Shown here: one piece after another, positions 1-8,800 of the stretch | Numbering within the stretch: position 1 is the stretch's first letter | Layout: each line of letters opens with the position of its first letter | Assembly: GCA_949289635.1 (NCBI GenBank) | Contig: CASEOS010000004.1 | Coordinates: forward strand, 62,001-126,000 | DNA from: an uncultured Eubacteriales bacterium | GTDB taxonomy: Bacteria > Bacillota > Clostridia > TANB77 > CAG-508 | Reading direction: 5' to 3' | DNA: 64,000 bases | Notes under the pieces: model-generated | Database searches by the model: none | The model's input: the letters and a program-made list of their open reading frames with translations, nothing else | Told to the model about the DNA's origin: nothing | Position numbers and translations under genes: made by a program

Positions 1-926
1 TGGATGATATAAAAACAATAAAGCCAATAACAAAACTAATAGGACAAGTATTAGCCGCTATTATAACTGTTGGATTTGGTGTCAGAATAGAAGATATTAC
101 ATTACCATTTTTAAATACAATAGAAATGCAAGAAATGTTTTCTATTATTATAACGGTTATTTGGATTGTGGGAGTAACCAATGCCATTAATTTGATTGAT
201 GGATTGGATGGCTTATCATCAGGAATTTCTGTTATATCTGCCATTTCATTATTAATTATATTTGTGTTAAATGATTCACCAATGGTGGCAATTTTATTAA
301 TAACAGCACTTGCAGGTGCATTGGTTGGTTTTTTACCATTTAATTTTGCTCCAGCAAAAACATTTATAGGGGATACAGGCTCAAACTTTTTAGGATTTTC
401 ATTATCGATTATTTCTATTTTAGGAGTAGCAAAAACCTATACAGCAGCTGTTATTGTATTACCATTAATTGTGTTAGGATTACCATTGTTTGATACATTT
501 TGGGCAATTGTTAGAAGATTAATAAAAGGAAAATCTATTAAAGCTATATTTAAAGCAGATAAAGGACATTTACATCATAGAATCGTGGCAAAAGGATTTA
601 GCCAAAAACAAGCGGTTTTAGTATTATATGGCATTAGTGCCACTTTTGGAATATTTGCGGTAATTATGTTAGAAAGTGGCATATGGAAAGCACTATCATT
701 CTTACTTATGGTAATTGTAGCAATTAGTTTAGGATATAGAAATTTTAAAACAGAGAAAACGGATAATCAAAGATATGAATGTATAGAATGTAAATATATT
801 TATAATCCTAAATTTGGAAATGAAAAAGCAGGAATAGAACCAGGAACACCTTTTGAAGATTTACCAGATGATTGGGTCTGCCCAGTTTGCGGAGAAGGAA
901 AAGATATGTTTGAGATACATCAATAG
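1..926 (+). CDS. WecA/TagO/MraY-family polyprenyl-phosphate sugar-1-phosphate transferase fused to a C-terminal rubredoxin (5' end outside window)
   Basis: The reading frame is open from base 3 (307 visible residues), so the gene starts upstream; the ATG at 126 is internal. The family transfers a sugar-1-phosphate from a UDP-sugar to undecaprenyl phosphate at the membrane, the first step of teichoic acid or wall glycan assembly. Visible family motifs are [15 protein letters not shown] (about residues 60-74), GDTGS (123-127) and HLHHR (189-193), set among several hydrophobic membrane segments. The last 50 residues (258-307) are a complete rubredoxin: a CxxC pair (C260, C263), [10 protein letters not shown] with C293 and C296, and the usual aromatic and acidic spacing. 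The fusion is in one uninterrupted frame. HLHHR favours the WecA/TagO branch over MraY. The role of the iron centre is unknown. Confidence 0.9.
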   Translation, partial: DDIKTIKPITKLIGQVLAAIITVGFGVRIEDITLPFLNTIEMQEMFSIIITVIWIVGVTNAINLIDGLDGLSSGISVISAISLLIIFVLNDSPMVAILLITALAGALVGFLPFNFAPAKTFIGDTGSNFLGFSLSIISILGVAKTYTAAVIVLPLIVLGLPLFDTFWAIVRRLIKGKSIKAIFKADKGHLHHRIVAKGFSQKQAVLVLYGISATFGIFAVIMLESGIWKALSFLLMVIVAISLGYRNFKTEKTDNQRYECIECKYIYNPKFGNEKAGIEPGTPFEDLPDDWVCPVCGEGKDMFEIHQ

Positions 927-950
927 ATATAAAAATGAAAAAAGGATAAC

Positions 951-995
951 AAACGAAGTCATATAGAATGAAATATGACTTCGTTTATTGTTTTA
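951..995 (+). terminator. Rho-independent terminator after the transferase-rubredoxin gene
   Basis: A perfect 14-bp stem (951-964 with 973-986), an 8-nt loop and a T-rich tail, 25 nt after the stop codon. Confidence 0.85.
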
Positions 996-1014
996 GACAA
1001 CAAGGTTTTGGGGT

Positions 1015-1047
1015 ACCCGACTACAATCTTTGATTGTTATGTCGGGT
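1015..1047. repeat. Second, more GC-rich hairpin of unknown role
   Basis: ACCCGAC (1015-1021) pairs with GTCGGGT (1041-1047), and ACAATC (1023-1028) with GATTGT (1032-1037), leaving a small bulge. It is not followed by a T-run. It lies in the 428-bp gap 927-1354, which otherwise holds only the upstream terminator and the promoter of the next gene. Confidence 0.5.
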
Positions 1048-1194
1048 CAGGTTATGATTTGTATAAAATAAAAAATATATAAAAGATTATGTAAAATAAT
1101 CAAAAACAGAGAATTTTATATAAAAGTGATTATTTTATAGTTAAAAAGAGGAAAAAACAGTTATTTTAAGATATAAAATGAAAATAAGAACAGA

Positions 1195-1223
1195 TTGACT
1201 TTAATTAATCGAAATGATATAAT
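1195..1223 (+). promoter_or_regulatory. SigA-type promoter of the GT81-like gene
   Basis: TTGACT (1195-1200), a 17-nt spacer and TATAAT (1218-1223). It predicts a 5' leader of about 125 nt before the start at 1355. Confidence 0.75.
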
Positions 1224-1354
1224 TTGAAGGTATGTTAAAAGAATATAAAAAATTAAGAAAACGAGTATACAAATTATGTATATAAAAGGAAAAAATAAAT
1301 CGCTAATAAATTCAAATAATAAAATAAAATATATGGAAGAATAGAGGAAAAACT

Positions 1355-1999
1355 ATGATAAGTGTAATTATACCAGCATATAACGAGGAAGAAAATATAA
1401 AAACAGTTATAAATATATGTAAAAAAAATAAAGATGTTAGTGAAATTATAGTAGTAAATAATTTAAGTACAGATAGAACAGAAGAAATAGCAAAAGAAGA
1501 AGGAGCAAAAGTAGTCTTTTGTGATAAGCAAGGTAAAGGTTATGCTATGGAAATAGGAATAAAAGAAGTTCAAAATGAATGTATTGTATTTTTAGATGGC
1601 GATATTTCAGATTATTCTGATGATGTGATTTATAAATTATCAGAGCCTATTCTAAATAGAAATATGGATTTTGTAAAAGCGACATTTGACAGAGAAGGAG
1701 GAAGAGTAACAGAATTAGTTGCTAAACCATTATTACATTTATTATTTCCAGATGTAAAATACACACAACCTTTAAGTGGGATGATAGCTGGAAAAAAATC
1801 AGTATTTCAGAAGATAGAATTTGAAAAAGATTATGGAGTTGATATTGGTATTTTGTTAGATATGATAAAATTAAATGTAAACATAGAAGAGATAAAAATC
1901 GGAAAATTAAAAAATGTTTGTAAGAGTTGGAAAGCATTAGAAAAAATGTCTACTGAAGTAATGAGAGCTATCTTAAAAAGAGCAAATGTAAAATGTTAA
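1355..1999 (+). CDS. GT-A fold glycosyltransferase resembling glucosyl-3-phosphoglycerate synthase (GT81-like)
   Basis: A 214-residue soluble glycosyltransferase. The N-terminus (ISVIIPAYNEEENI) is the nucleotide-sugar binding start of the GT2/GT81 fold, and DGD (residues 81-83) is the metal-binding DxD. The stretch GGRVTEL (115-121), then PLLHLLFP, QPLSGM and YGVDIGILLD follows the order seen in GpgS enzymes, which transfer glucose to 3-phosphoglycerate in glucosylglycerate synthesis. It is shorter than typical GpgS, so the acceptor is uncertain and an ordinary GT2 is possible. GAGG at 1344-1347 supports the start. It has its own promoter and terminator, with no partner phosphatase on the same strand. 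Confidence 0.75.
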   Translation: MISVIIPAYNEEENIKTVINICKKNKDVSEIIVVNNLSTDRTEEIAKEEGAKVVFCDKQGKGYAMEIGIKEVQNECIVFLDGDISDYSDDVIYKLSEPILNRNMDFVKATFDREGGRVTELVAKPLLHLLFPDVKYTQPLSGMIAGKKSVFQKIEFEKDYGVDIGILLDMIKLNVNIEEIKIGKLKNVCKSWKALEKMSTEVMRAILKRANVKC

Positions 2000-2003
2000 A
2001 TAA

Positions 2004-2041
2004 AAAATAGCAAACATAAATTTATATATGTTTGCTATTTT
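2004..2041. terminator. Bidirectional terminator between convergent genes
   Basis: A 15-bp perfect stem (2004-2018 with 2027-2041) with A- and T-rich flanks on both strands. It serves the + strand glycosyltransferase and the - strand phosphatase operon. Confidence 0.85.
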
Positions 2042-2043
2042 TA

Positions 2044-2625
2044 TCATCTTTCAAAATTTGTCTTGTGTTCAGAAATAATCTTAGAAGAATCATAATTCTC
2101 AAAAGAACAATTATCTAATTTTATATTTAAAAGATTCATATCATTAGGAAATCCATTAAAATAACAGTTAGTTGCAATATTCACACCATTATGTGAAACT
2201 AATAAAAGTGTTTTTTCTGGATATGTTTTTATTAAAGAATCTAAATATCTATGAATTCTACCAAAAAAATATTGAATAGGTTCTACATCTTTATATTGAT
2301 AGTTTTTTGAATAGTTCCAAAATAAATTTTTATCATATTCATCTCCTTTTACACCTTCTAAACATCCAAAACTTCTTTCTAACAAAGATGTATCTGTGAT
2401 TAAAGGAATATCTCTATGTTCGTTAATGATATTAGCTGTATTAAGGGCTCTACTAAGAGGAGAAGAAATAATATAATCAAAATGAGTAGAACGTAGTTTA
2501 TCAGCTAGAATATGTGCTTGTTTAATTCCAGTAGAATTTAATGGAATATCAGAAGAACCTTGTAAACGATTTTGGATATTCCAATCAGTTTGACCATGTC
2601 TAACAAAATAAATATTCATTATCAT
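2044..2625 (-). CDS. Histidine phosphatase superfamily protein (phosphoglycerate mutase-like)
   Basis: A protein of about 193 residues with the superfamily signature FVRHGQTDWN at the N-terminus (phospho-accepting His in RHG), the SSPLSRALNTA segment and the second catalytic His in LLLVSHNG. Members remove phosphate from small metabolites or phosphosugars. The substrate cannot be read from sequence, and cobalamin-pathway or sugar phosphatases are alternatives. Its start overlaps the stop of the upstream glycosyltransferase by 4 nt (ATGA), so the two are translationally coupled. An in-frame second ATG two codons later (MNIYFVRHG) is an equally plausible start. Confidence 0.85.
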   Translation of the reverse strand: MIMNIYFVRHGQTDWNIQNRLQGSSDIPLNSTGIKQAHILADKLRSTHFDYIISSPLSRALNTANIINEHRDIPLITDTSLLERSFGCLEGVKGDEYDKNLFWNYSKNYQYKDVEPIQYFFGRIHRYLDSLIKTYPEKTLLLVSHNGVNIATNCYFNGFPNDMNLLNIKLDNCSFENYDSSKIISEHKTNFER

Positions 2626-3608
2626 TCATTTCCTTTCAATAATTCTTGAAATTTGTTATAATAATATGTCTTAGATTGTAACATATTAGCAGGTTTTGTA
2701 CTAAAATTTTCTATAGCATCTGGTACATATATTTCGTTAAATTTTGTTTTTAAAACATTTCGTACATAAGGTTTATTGTCAAAATCAGAAGCTTCTAATT
2801 CTGTTAGAATCAAGACTAATAATCTTAAATATCTTCTTTCACATTTATTTATTAAGTATGTATCGCCTAAGTTTTTGAAGAAGGTCATATAATTATCATA
2901 AGGTTCAAGTGCATCTAATCGAGATAAACTAAAAGGCTTATTCATAATACTAGATTTACGTTGTACATAACCATATAATTGTTTATTTGAAGATATGACT
3001 TTTTTGGCTTTATAGAATAATTTATAAGTAGTGTATTCATCTTCATGTATTTTTCCCACAGGATATCGAATATCTTTAAAAAGATTTATTTTATATAATT
3101 TATTCCAAACAACTACAGAATTTACACATATATCTAAATTATCATTATGTATACGATTTAGAGCTTCTATAGAATTCAATGTTAAACATTCAAACTGAGA
3201 ATTTGTAGAGAAAGTGTAATTAGGTAAATCAGTTTCATCAATTTTTATAAAAGCACATTCTGAGATATCAGCATCATTAGAAAGCAATAGATGTAATAAA
3301 TGCTCATAAAAATTAGGAGCGATAATATCATCAGCATCAATAAAACTTATATATTCAGATGAAGCAATTTCAATCCCTCTATTTCTTGAATAAGAAAGTC
3401 CGTGGTTTTCATGATGAATAATTTTAATACGATTATCATGTGTAGCATATTTTTTACAAATTAATAAAGAAGAATCAGTAGAACCATCATCTACTAGTAT
3501 AATTTCTAAATTTTTATAAGTTTGTTTTATAATACTATCTAAACAAAATGGTAAAAATTTTTCTACATTATATATTGGAACAACAACACTAATTTTGGGT
3601 GATTGCAT
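2622..3608 (-). CDS. Family 2 glycosyltransferase
   Basis: A GT2 enzyme of 328 residues from the preferred start at 3608. Visible features are SVVVPIYNVEKFL at the N-terminus, LVDDGSTD and SFIDADD (DxD-type metal and UDP-sugar site), then a helical C-terminal region typical of capsule or wall polysaccharide transferases. The frame is open back to 3671, but GGAGG lies 7 nt before the ATG at 3608 and homology starts there. It is the first gene of a two-gene - strand operon with the histidine phosphatase. The acceptor is unknown. Confidence 0.88.
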   Translation of the reverse strand: MQSPKISVVVPIYNVEKFLPFCLDSIIKQTYKNLEIILVDDGSTDSSLLICKKYATHDNRIKIIHHENHGLSYSRNRGIEIASSEYISFIDADDIIAPNFYEHLLHLLLSNDADISECAFIKIDETDLPNYTFSTNSQFECLTLNSIEALNRIHNDNLDICVNSVVVWNKLYKINLFKDIRYPVGKIHEDEYTTYKLFYKAKKVISSNKQLYGYVQRKSSIMNKPFSLSRLDALEPYDNYMTFFKNLGDTYLINKCERRYLRLLVLILTELEASDFDNKPYVRNVLKTKFNEIYVPDAIENFSTKPANMLQSKTYYYNKFQELLKGNE

Positions 3609-3688
3609 AATAACCTCCATCTTATTAAATTCATTAAGAAGTATATCATAAAAAATGGAATGGAGCAACATAAAATGATGACAAATGC

Positions 3689-3717
3689 TTGAAATATCAC
3701 AGGAAATGTATTAAAAT
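3689..3717 (+). promoter_or_regulatory. Promoter of hslO
   Basis: TTGAAA (3689-3694), a 17-nt spacer and TAAAAT (3712-3717), in the divergent gap between the GT2 gene and hslO. Confidence 0.65.
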
Positions 3718-3747
3718 ATACAAGATAAAAAAGCAAAGGAGAACAAA

Positions 3748-4644
3748 ATGAAAGATAAAATAATTAAATTTTTAGCACATGATGGAAGAATTTCAGTTGT
3801 ATGTGCAGATACTACAAAAATGGTAGAAGAAGCAAGAAAAATCCATGATATGAGTCCAGTCGTAACTGCAGCATTTGGAAGACTGTTAACAATAACAGCT
3901 ATCATGGCAACAGAGATGAAAGGAAGCAAAGATAAATTAACAGTTCAATTAAAAGGAAATGGACCAATAGGTGTCATGATTGCAACAGCCAATAATAAAC
4001 CAATAGTAAAAGGATATGTTACAAACCCAGTTGTAGAAATGCCATTAAATGAAGATGGAAAATTAGATGTGGGTGGAGCTGTTGGATATGAAGGATATAT
4101 TAATGTAGTCAAGGATATTGGCTTAAAAGATCCCTATGTTGGAATATCTCCATTAGTATCAGGAGAAATAGCAGAGGATTTTGCTAACTATTTTGTAAAC
4201 TCAGAACAAAGAGATTCAGCAGTGGCATTAGGTGTTTTAGTGGATAAAAATGGTGTCAGAGCAAGTGGTGGATATTTAATTAACCCCATGCCAGATGCAA
4301 CAGAAGAGGATATATCAATAGTTGAGCAATCTATTTTTAAAGCAGGTGCCATGTCAAAAATGCTAGACCAAAACTTAACTTTAGAAGAGATTGCAAAAAA
4401 AATAACAGGAGATGAAAATGTTCAAATTATAGAAGATGATATTGTACCAGAGTTTAAATGTGACTGCTCAAAAGAACATATGCAAGATGCATTAATGACA
4501 ATAGGTAAAGAAGAATTGAAAGATATCATTGAGAAAGAAGGAAAAGCAGAATTAGTTTGTCACTTTTGTAATAAGAAATATCAATTTAATAAAGAAGAGT
4601 TGGAATATATTTTAAAAAACATAGATACAAATAAAGAAGAATAA
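3748..4644 (+). CDS. hslO: Hsp33 redox-regulated chaperone
   Basis: A 298-residue cytosolic holdase that becomes active on oxidation. The zinc-binding redox switch is intact at the C-terminus: CDC (C238, C240) and CHFC (C271, C274). The N-terminal part shows the family segments FGRLLTITAIMATEMKG and GNGPIGVMIA, and the length matches the family. AAAGGAG precedes the ATG at a good distance. The gene is monocistronic, with its own promoter and terminator. Confidence 0.96.
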   Translation: MKDKIIKFLAHDGRISVVCADTTKMVEEARKIHDMSPVVTAAFGRLLTITAIMATEMKGSKDKLTVQLKGNGPIGVMIATANNKPIVKGYVTNPVVEMPLNEDGKLDVGGAVGYEGYINVVKDIGLKDPYVGISPLVSGEIAEDFANYFVNSEQRDSAVALGVLVDKNGVRASGGYLINPMPDATEEDISIVEQSIFKAGAMSKMLDQNLTLEEIAKKITGDENVQIIEDDIVPEFKCDCSKEHMQDALMTIGKEELKDIIEKEGKAELVCHFCNKKYQFNKEELEYILKNIDTNKEE

Positions 4645-4660
4645 ATTTTATATAAATATA

Positions 4661-4701
4661 AGAAAAGGTAAATCTTATAAAAGTTTTTCCTTTTCTTTTT
4701 T
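4661..4701 (+). terminator. Terminator of hslO
   Basis: AGAAAAGG (4661-4668) pairs with CCTTTTCT (4689-4696), followed by a T-run. Confidence 0.7.
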
Positions 4702-4729
4702 GTTTTTAGCTATTTTATTGTACGTTTAA

Positions 4730-4758
4730 TTGACAAATTTCGCAAATGAAAATATAAT
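4730..4758 (+). promoter_or_regulatory. Consensus SigA promoter of the pyrophosphatase gene
   Basis: TTGACA (4730-4735), a 17-nt spacer and TATAAT (4753-4758). Both hexamers are perfect, implying strong constitutive expression. Confidence 0.9.
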
Positions 4759-4797
4759 AAGTAAGATAATAAAAGATATAGAAAAGGAGAAATGAAT

Positions 4798-5724
4798 ATG
4801 AAAAACGAAGTATTTATATTTGGACATAAAAATCCAGACACAGATTCAATATGTGCAAGTTTAGTAAGTGAAAGATTAGATAAAAAGAATGGATGGGATT
4901 ATACAGTAGCCAAAAGATTAGGAAAAGTAAATAAAGAAACACAATATGTATTAGATTATCTAAAAATCGAAGCACCAGAGATGTTAGATAAAATAGAAGA
5001 AGGACAAGAGGTATGCTTAGTAGACCACAATGAATTTAATCAAAGTGTAGAAGGAATAGAAAAAGCAAAAATTTTATCAGTAACAGATCATCACAGAATT
5101 GCAAATTTTGAAACATCAGAACCTTTATATTACACAGCAAAACCATATGGATGTACATGTACAATTTTATTTGAAGAATATAAAAAATTAGGACATGAGA
5201 TTAGTAAAGAAGAGGCCATTTTAATGGCAAGTGCCATCATATCAGATACATTATTACTAAAATCACCAACAACCACAGAACATGATAAAAAAGCATTGGA
5301 AGAATTAGAAAAAATTGCAGGAATGAATCTTCAAGAATATGGATTAGAAATGCTAAAAGCAGGAACAGATTTAGGAGATTTCTCAGAGGCAGAACTAGTA
5401 AATTTAGATGCTAAAAATTTAGATAAAGATGGAAATAAATTTGTGATTGCACAAGTAAATACTGTCGATATTGAAGATGTTTTAAAAAGACAAAAAGAAT
5501 TAGAAAGTGCCATCAATAGTGAAATAGAGAAAAAAGGATTACAATTATTTGTATTTGCAATTACAGACATTTTAAATAGCAATTCAGAAATCATTGCTTT
5601 AGGAAAAAGAACAGATGCAGTAGAAAAGGCATTTGATGTCAAATTAGAAAACAATAGAGCATTTTTACCAGGAGTTGTTTCAAGAAAGAAACAATTATTA
5701 CCTGATATAGACAAAAATATGTAA
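4798..5724 (+). CDS. ppaC: Manganese-dependent (family II) inorganic pyrophosphatase
   Basis: A cytosolic DHH-superfamily enzyme that hydrolyses pyrophosphate. The metal-binding motif GHKNPDTDS is at the N-terminus and VTDHHRI carries the DHH motif; the C-terminal half ends in the substrate-binding SRKKQ segment. It has 308 residues, normal for the family without CBS insertions. An ATG at 4792 is only 2 nt from AAGGAG, so the ATG at 4798 (8-nt spacing) is the better start. It is transcribed alone from a consensus promoter and followed by a REP-like palindrome. Confidence 0.95.
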   Translation: MKNEVFIFGHKNPDTDSICASLVSERLDKKNGWDYTVAKRLGKVNKETQYVLDYLKIEAPEMLDKIEEGQEVCLVDHNEFNQSVEGIEKAKILSVTDHHRIANFETSEPLYYTAKPYGCTCTILFEEYKKLGHEISKEEAILMASAIISDTLLLKSPTTTEHDKKALEELEKIAGMNLQEYGLEMLKAGTDLGDFSEAELVNLDAKNLDKDGNKFVIAQVNTVDIEDVLKRQKELESAINSEIEKKGLQLFVFAITDILNSNSEIIALGKRTDAVEKAFDVKLENNRAFLPGVVSRKKQLLPDIDKNM

Positions 5725-5734
5725 AATGTTGAAT

Positions 5735-5848
5735 GAGGTTGCCAAAGGGGACGGGCTATTTTGGCAACTTTTGTATATTTATTTTTATAAGATATAAGAT
5801 GAAATTTAAAAAAAGTTGCCAAAATGGCCCGTCCCCTTTGGCAACCTC
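5735..5848. repeat. REP-like palindrome, inverted pair upstream of smc
   Basis: Two 38-nt copies (5735-5772 and 5811-5848) are reverse complements with one mismatch and are separated by 38 AT-rich bases. Each copy is itself near-palindromic: GTTGCCAAA at one end, TTTGGCAAC or its shorter form at the other, and a GCCCGTCCCC core. The right copy ends directly before the smc ribosome-binding site. Confidence 0.9.
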
Positions 5849-5860
5849 AAGGAGATATAC

Positions 5861-8800
5861 ATGTATTTAAAAAGATTAGAATTACAAGGATTTAAGTCAT
5901 TTGCAGATAAAACTGTATTAGAATTTATGCCAGGAATTACAAGTGTTATAGGACCAAATGGATCTGGGAAAAGTAATATATCAGATGCGATTAGATGGGT
6001 ACTTGGAGAGCAAAGTATGAAATCATTAAGAGGTTCTAAGTCACTAGATATTATTTTTGCGGGTACACAAAATAGAAAATCATTAGGTTTTGCAGAAGCA
6101 TCATTGGTATTTGATAATACTGATGGAACTTTGCCTATTGAATATACAGAAGTAACGGTTACCAGAAAAATATATAGAAGTGGAGAAACAGGTTACTATA
6201 TCAATAAAGTACCATGTAGATTAAAAGATGTATTAGAACTATTTATGGATACAGGTATCGGAAAAGATGGGTATTCTATTATAGGACAAGGAAAAATCGA
6301 TGAAATTTTAAGTAATAAATCAGAAGATAGAAGACATATCTTTGAAGAAGCAGCAGGAATTGTAAAATATAGAGTGAGAAAAGCTGAAAGCGAGAAAAAA
6401 TTAGAACATACCAAATTAAATCTTCTTAGAATTAATGATATATTGGCAGAGATTGAAACTAATATAGAGCCTTTAAAAGCACAAGCAGAAAAAGCAAAAA
6501 AATATTTAAATGTAAGAGAAGAATTAAAAAATATTGAAATTGGTTTGTTTTTATATAATATAGAAAAATATAAAAAAGAATTAGAAGATATTGTAAAAGA
6601 TGAAGAAATTTATAAAACACAATGTAATGATGAGGAAGGTAGATTAGAAAGAATCAAAGCATTAAAAGAAGAATTAAAATCAGAAATTGATCATATTACA
6701 GAATCGATTGAAGAGATGTCTAATTTAGGATTTGAAAGCAAAAAAGAAATCGAAATGTTAAATTCTGATATCAATGTTTCTCACACAAGAATTGAAAATA
6801 ATAAGCAAAATAAAGAAAGATTTGAAAAAGAAATTAAAGAATTAACAGTCAGAATACAAGAACTAAAAGAGGAGAAAAAGCAAAAAGAAGAAAAGAAAGA
6901 AAATTTAAAACAAAATAGAGAAAAATTTGCAAAAGAGTTAGAAGAAAAAGAAAAAGAATTAGCAGAAATTACAAAAAAATTGTCTAGTAAAGAATTAGAA
7001 ATGGAAGAACATAAGAAAACAATAGAAGAAAATACAGACAAAAAATATGATTTACAGGCAAGTATTAGTGAGCAAGATATCAATTATCAAAACTATCAAA
7101 AAAGGCAAACACAAATTAAAAACGAAATAACAGGTAATATTTCTGAACTAGATAACACCAGAATGAAAAAAGAAGAAATTGCAAAAGAATTTTATGAAAT
7201 AGAAAGTAAACGAAATAAAATATTAACAGATTTAGAAGAAGCAAATAAAGAAAAACAAGAAGCAGATAGAAAAATCAAAGATTTTGATAGTAAAATCAAT
7301 ATGCTTTCAGGAGAAAAGAGAATCAAAGAATCCAAATTAAAATTCTTAATCGAAACAGAAAAAGAAAAAGAAGGATATATCAAAAGTGTTAAAACATTAT
7401 TAAAAGATTGTGAGACAACAAAAGAATTAGGAAAAGGAATGCATGGTGTTTTAGCCAATATTATAGAAGTACCTGAAGAATATCAAACAGCGATTGAAAT
7501 GTGTCTAGGAAGTAGTTTACAAAATATTGTAACAGAAAATGAAGAAGATGCCAAAAGATTAATTGAACATTTAAGAAAAAACAATTTAGGAAGAGCATCA
7601 TTTTTACCAATTACATCAGTAAAAGGAAAGAAACTTGAAAAAATAAAAGGTAAAAATACAGGTGTGATTGGAATTGCCTCAGATTTAATTCGATATAGTA
7701 AAAAATATGAAAATATTATCTTAAATCTATTAGGAAGAACAGTTATTGTACAAGATATGGAAACAGCGATTAGAGTTGCCAAAGACAATGGATATAGTTT
7801 TAGAATTATTACAGTAGAAGGAGATGTCATTAATCCATCAGGAGCCATCACAGGAGGCTCTGTTACGAAAAAAACTGTCAACATCTTAGGTAGAGGAAGA
7901 GAAATTGAAAAACTACAAAAAGAAATCAAGAAATTAGAAGGACAAATACAAAAACTAGAAGAGGAAAAAGAAACTTATCAAGAATCTATTGGACATGTAT
8001 TGGAAAAGGTAACTACTTTTGAAAAAGAATTGCAAGAAATTGAAATTACTTATGCAACAGGAAAAGAAAAGATAAATGGAATAGAAGAAAATATCAATCG
8101 AATTGAAACAAGATTAAATAAACTAAAAGAAGAAAGCAAAAAATTAGAAGAACAAAAAGAACAAAGTATGAAAAATAAAGCAGACTTCCAAGAGAAAATA
8201 CAGATAATCAATGAAGAAAATGAAAAATTGAAGAAAATCATTACAGAATTTGCAGAATTAAATAAAGATAATCAAAAATATGTAGATGATTTGAATTTTG
8301 ATATTACCAATTTAAAAATTTCTGTATCATCATTTGATGAAAGTGAAAGTTCAATAGAAGAAATTCAAGAAAGAATTCATTCTGAAATCGAAAGTACGAA
8401 TAAGAGTATTGAAAATAAAAAGATACAAATTGAACAAATCAAACAAGACAATTTTGATTTAGAAAAAGCAATCGAAGAAATCAAAGAAAAGATAGAAAAG
8501 ATTAAAGAAGAAGTAAAAAATAGTGGTTCAAAAATTGAAGAACTAAAAGAAAAAAGAATTCAAAAAAATCAGAAATTAACAGAACAAGAAGAGGAAATCA
8601 ACAATAAATTAAAAATTATTGAAGATTTAAAAGCACAAATGCTAAAAGTGGATGTTAAGAAAACGAAACTAGAAGAAGACATTAATGAAATTATCAATAA
8701 AATGTGGGAAGAATATGAATTAACACCAAATAATGTTGTGGATTACAGAAAACCAGAGAATGTACAATTAACACAAAAAAAAGTAAAAGAGTTACGAAAT

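Noticed and set aside
126-926. Start of the first gene at ATG 126
   Set aside because: The frame is open and homologous upstream to base 3, so this Met is internal.
1232-1285. 17-codon ORF right after the promoter at 1195-1223
   Set aside because: It would be nearly leaderless with no ribosome site, and is too short to support.
5816-5860. N-terminal extension of SMC
   Set aside because: It is translated REP-like repeat; the Shine-Dalgarno and homology place the start at 5861.
6781-7083. Antisense ORFs within smc and other lysine/glutamate-rich genes
   Set aside because: They mirror the coiled-coil coding strand and give Phe/Ser-rich products without ribosome sites.
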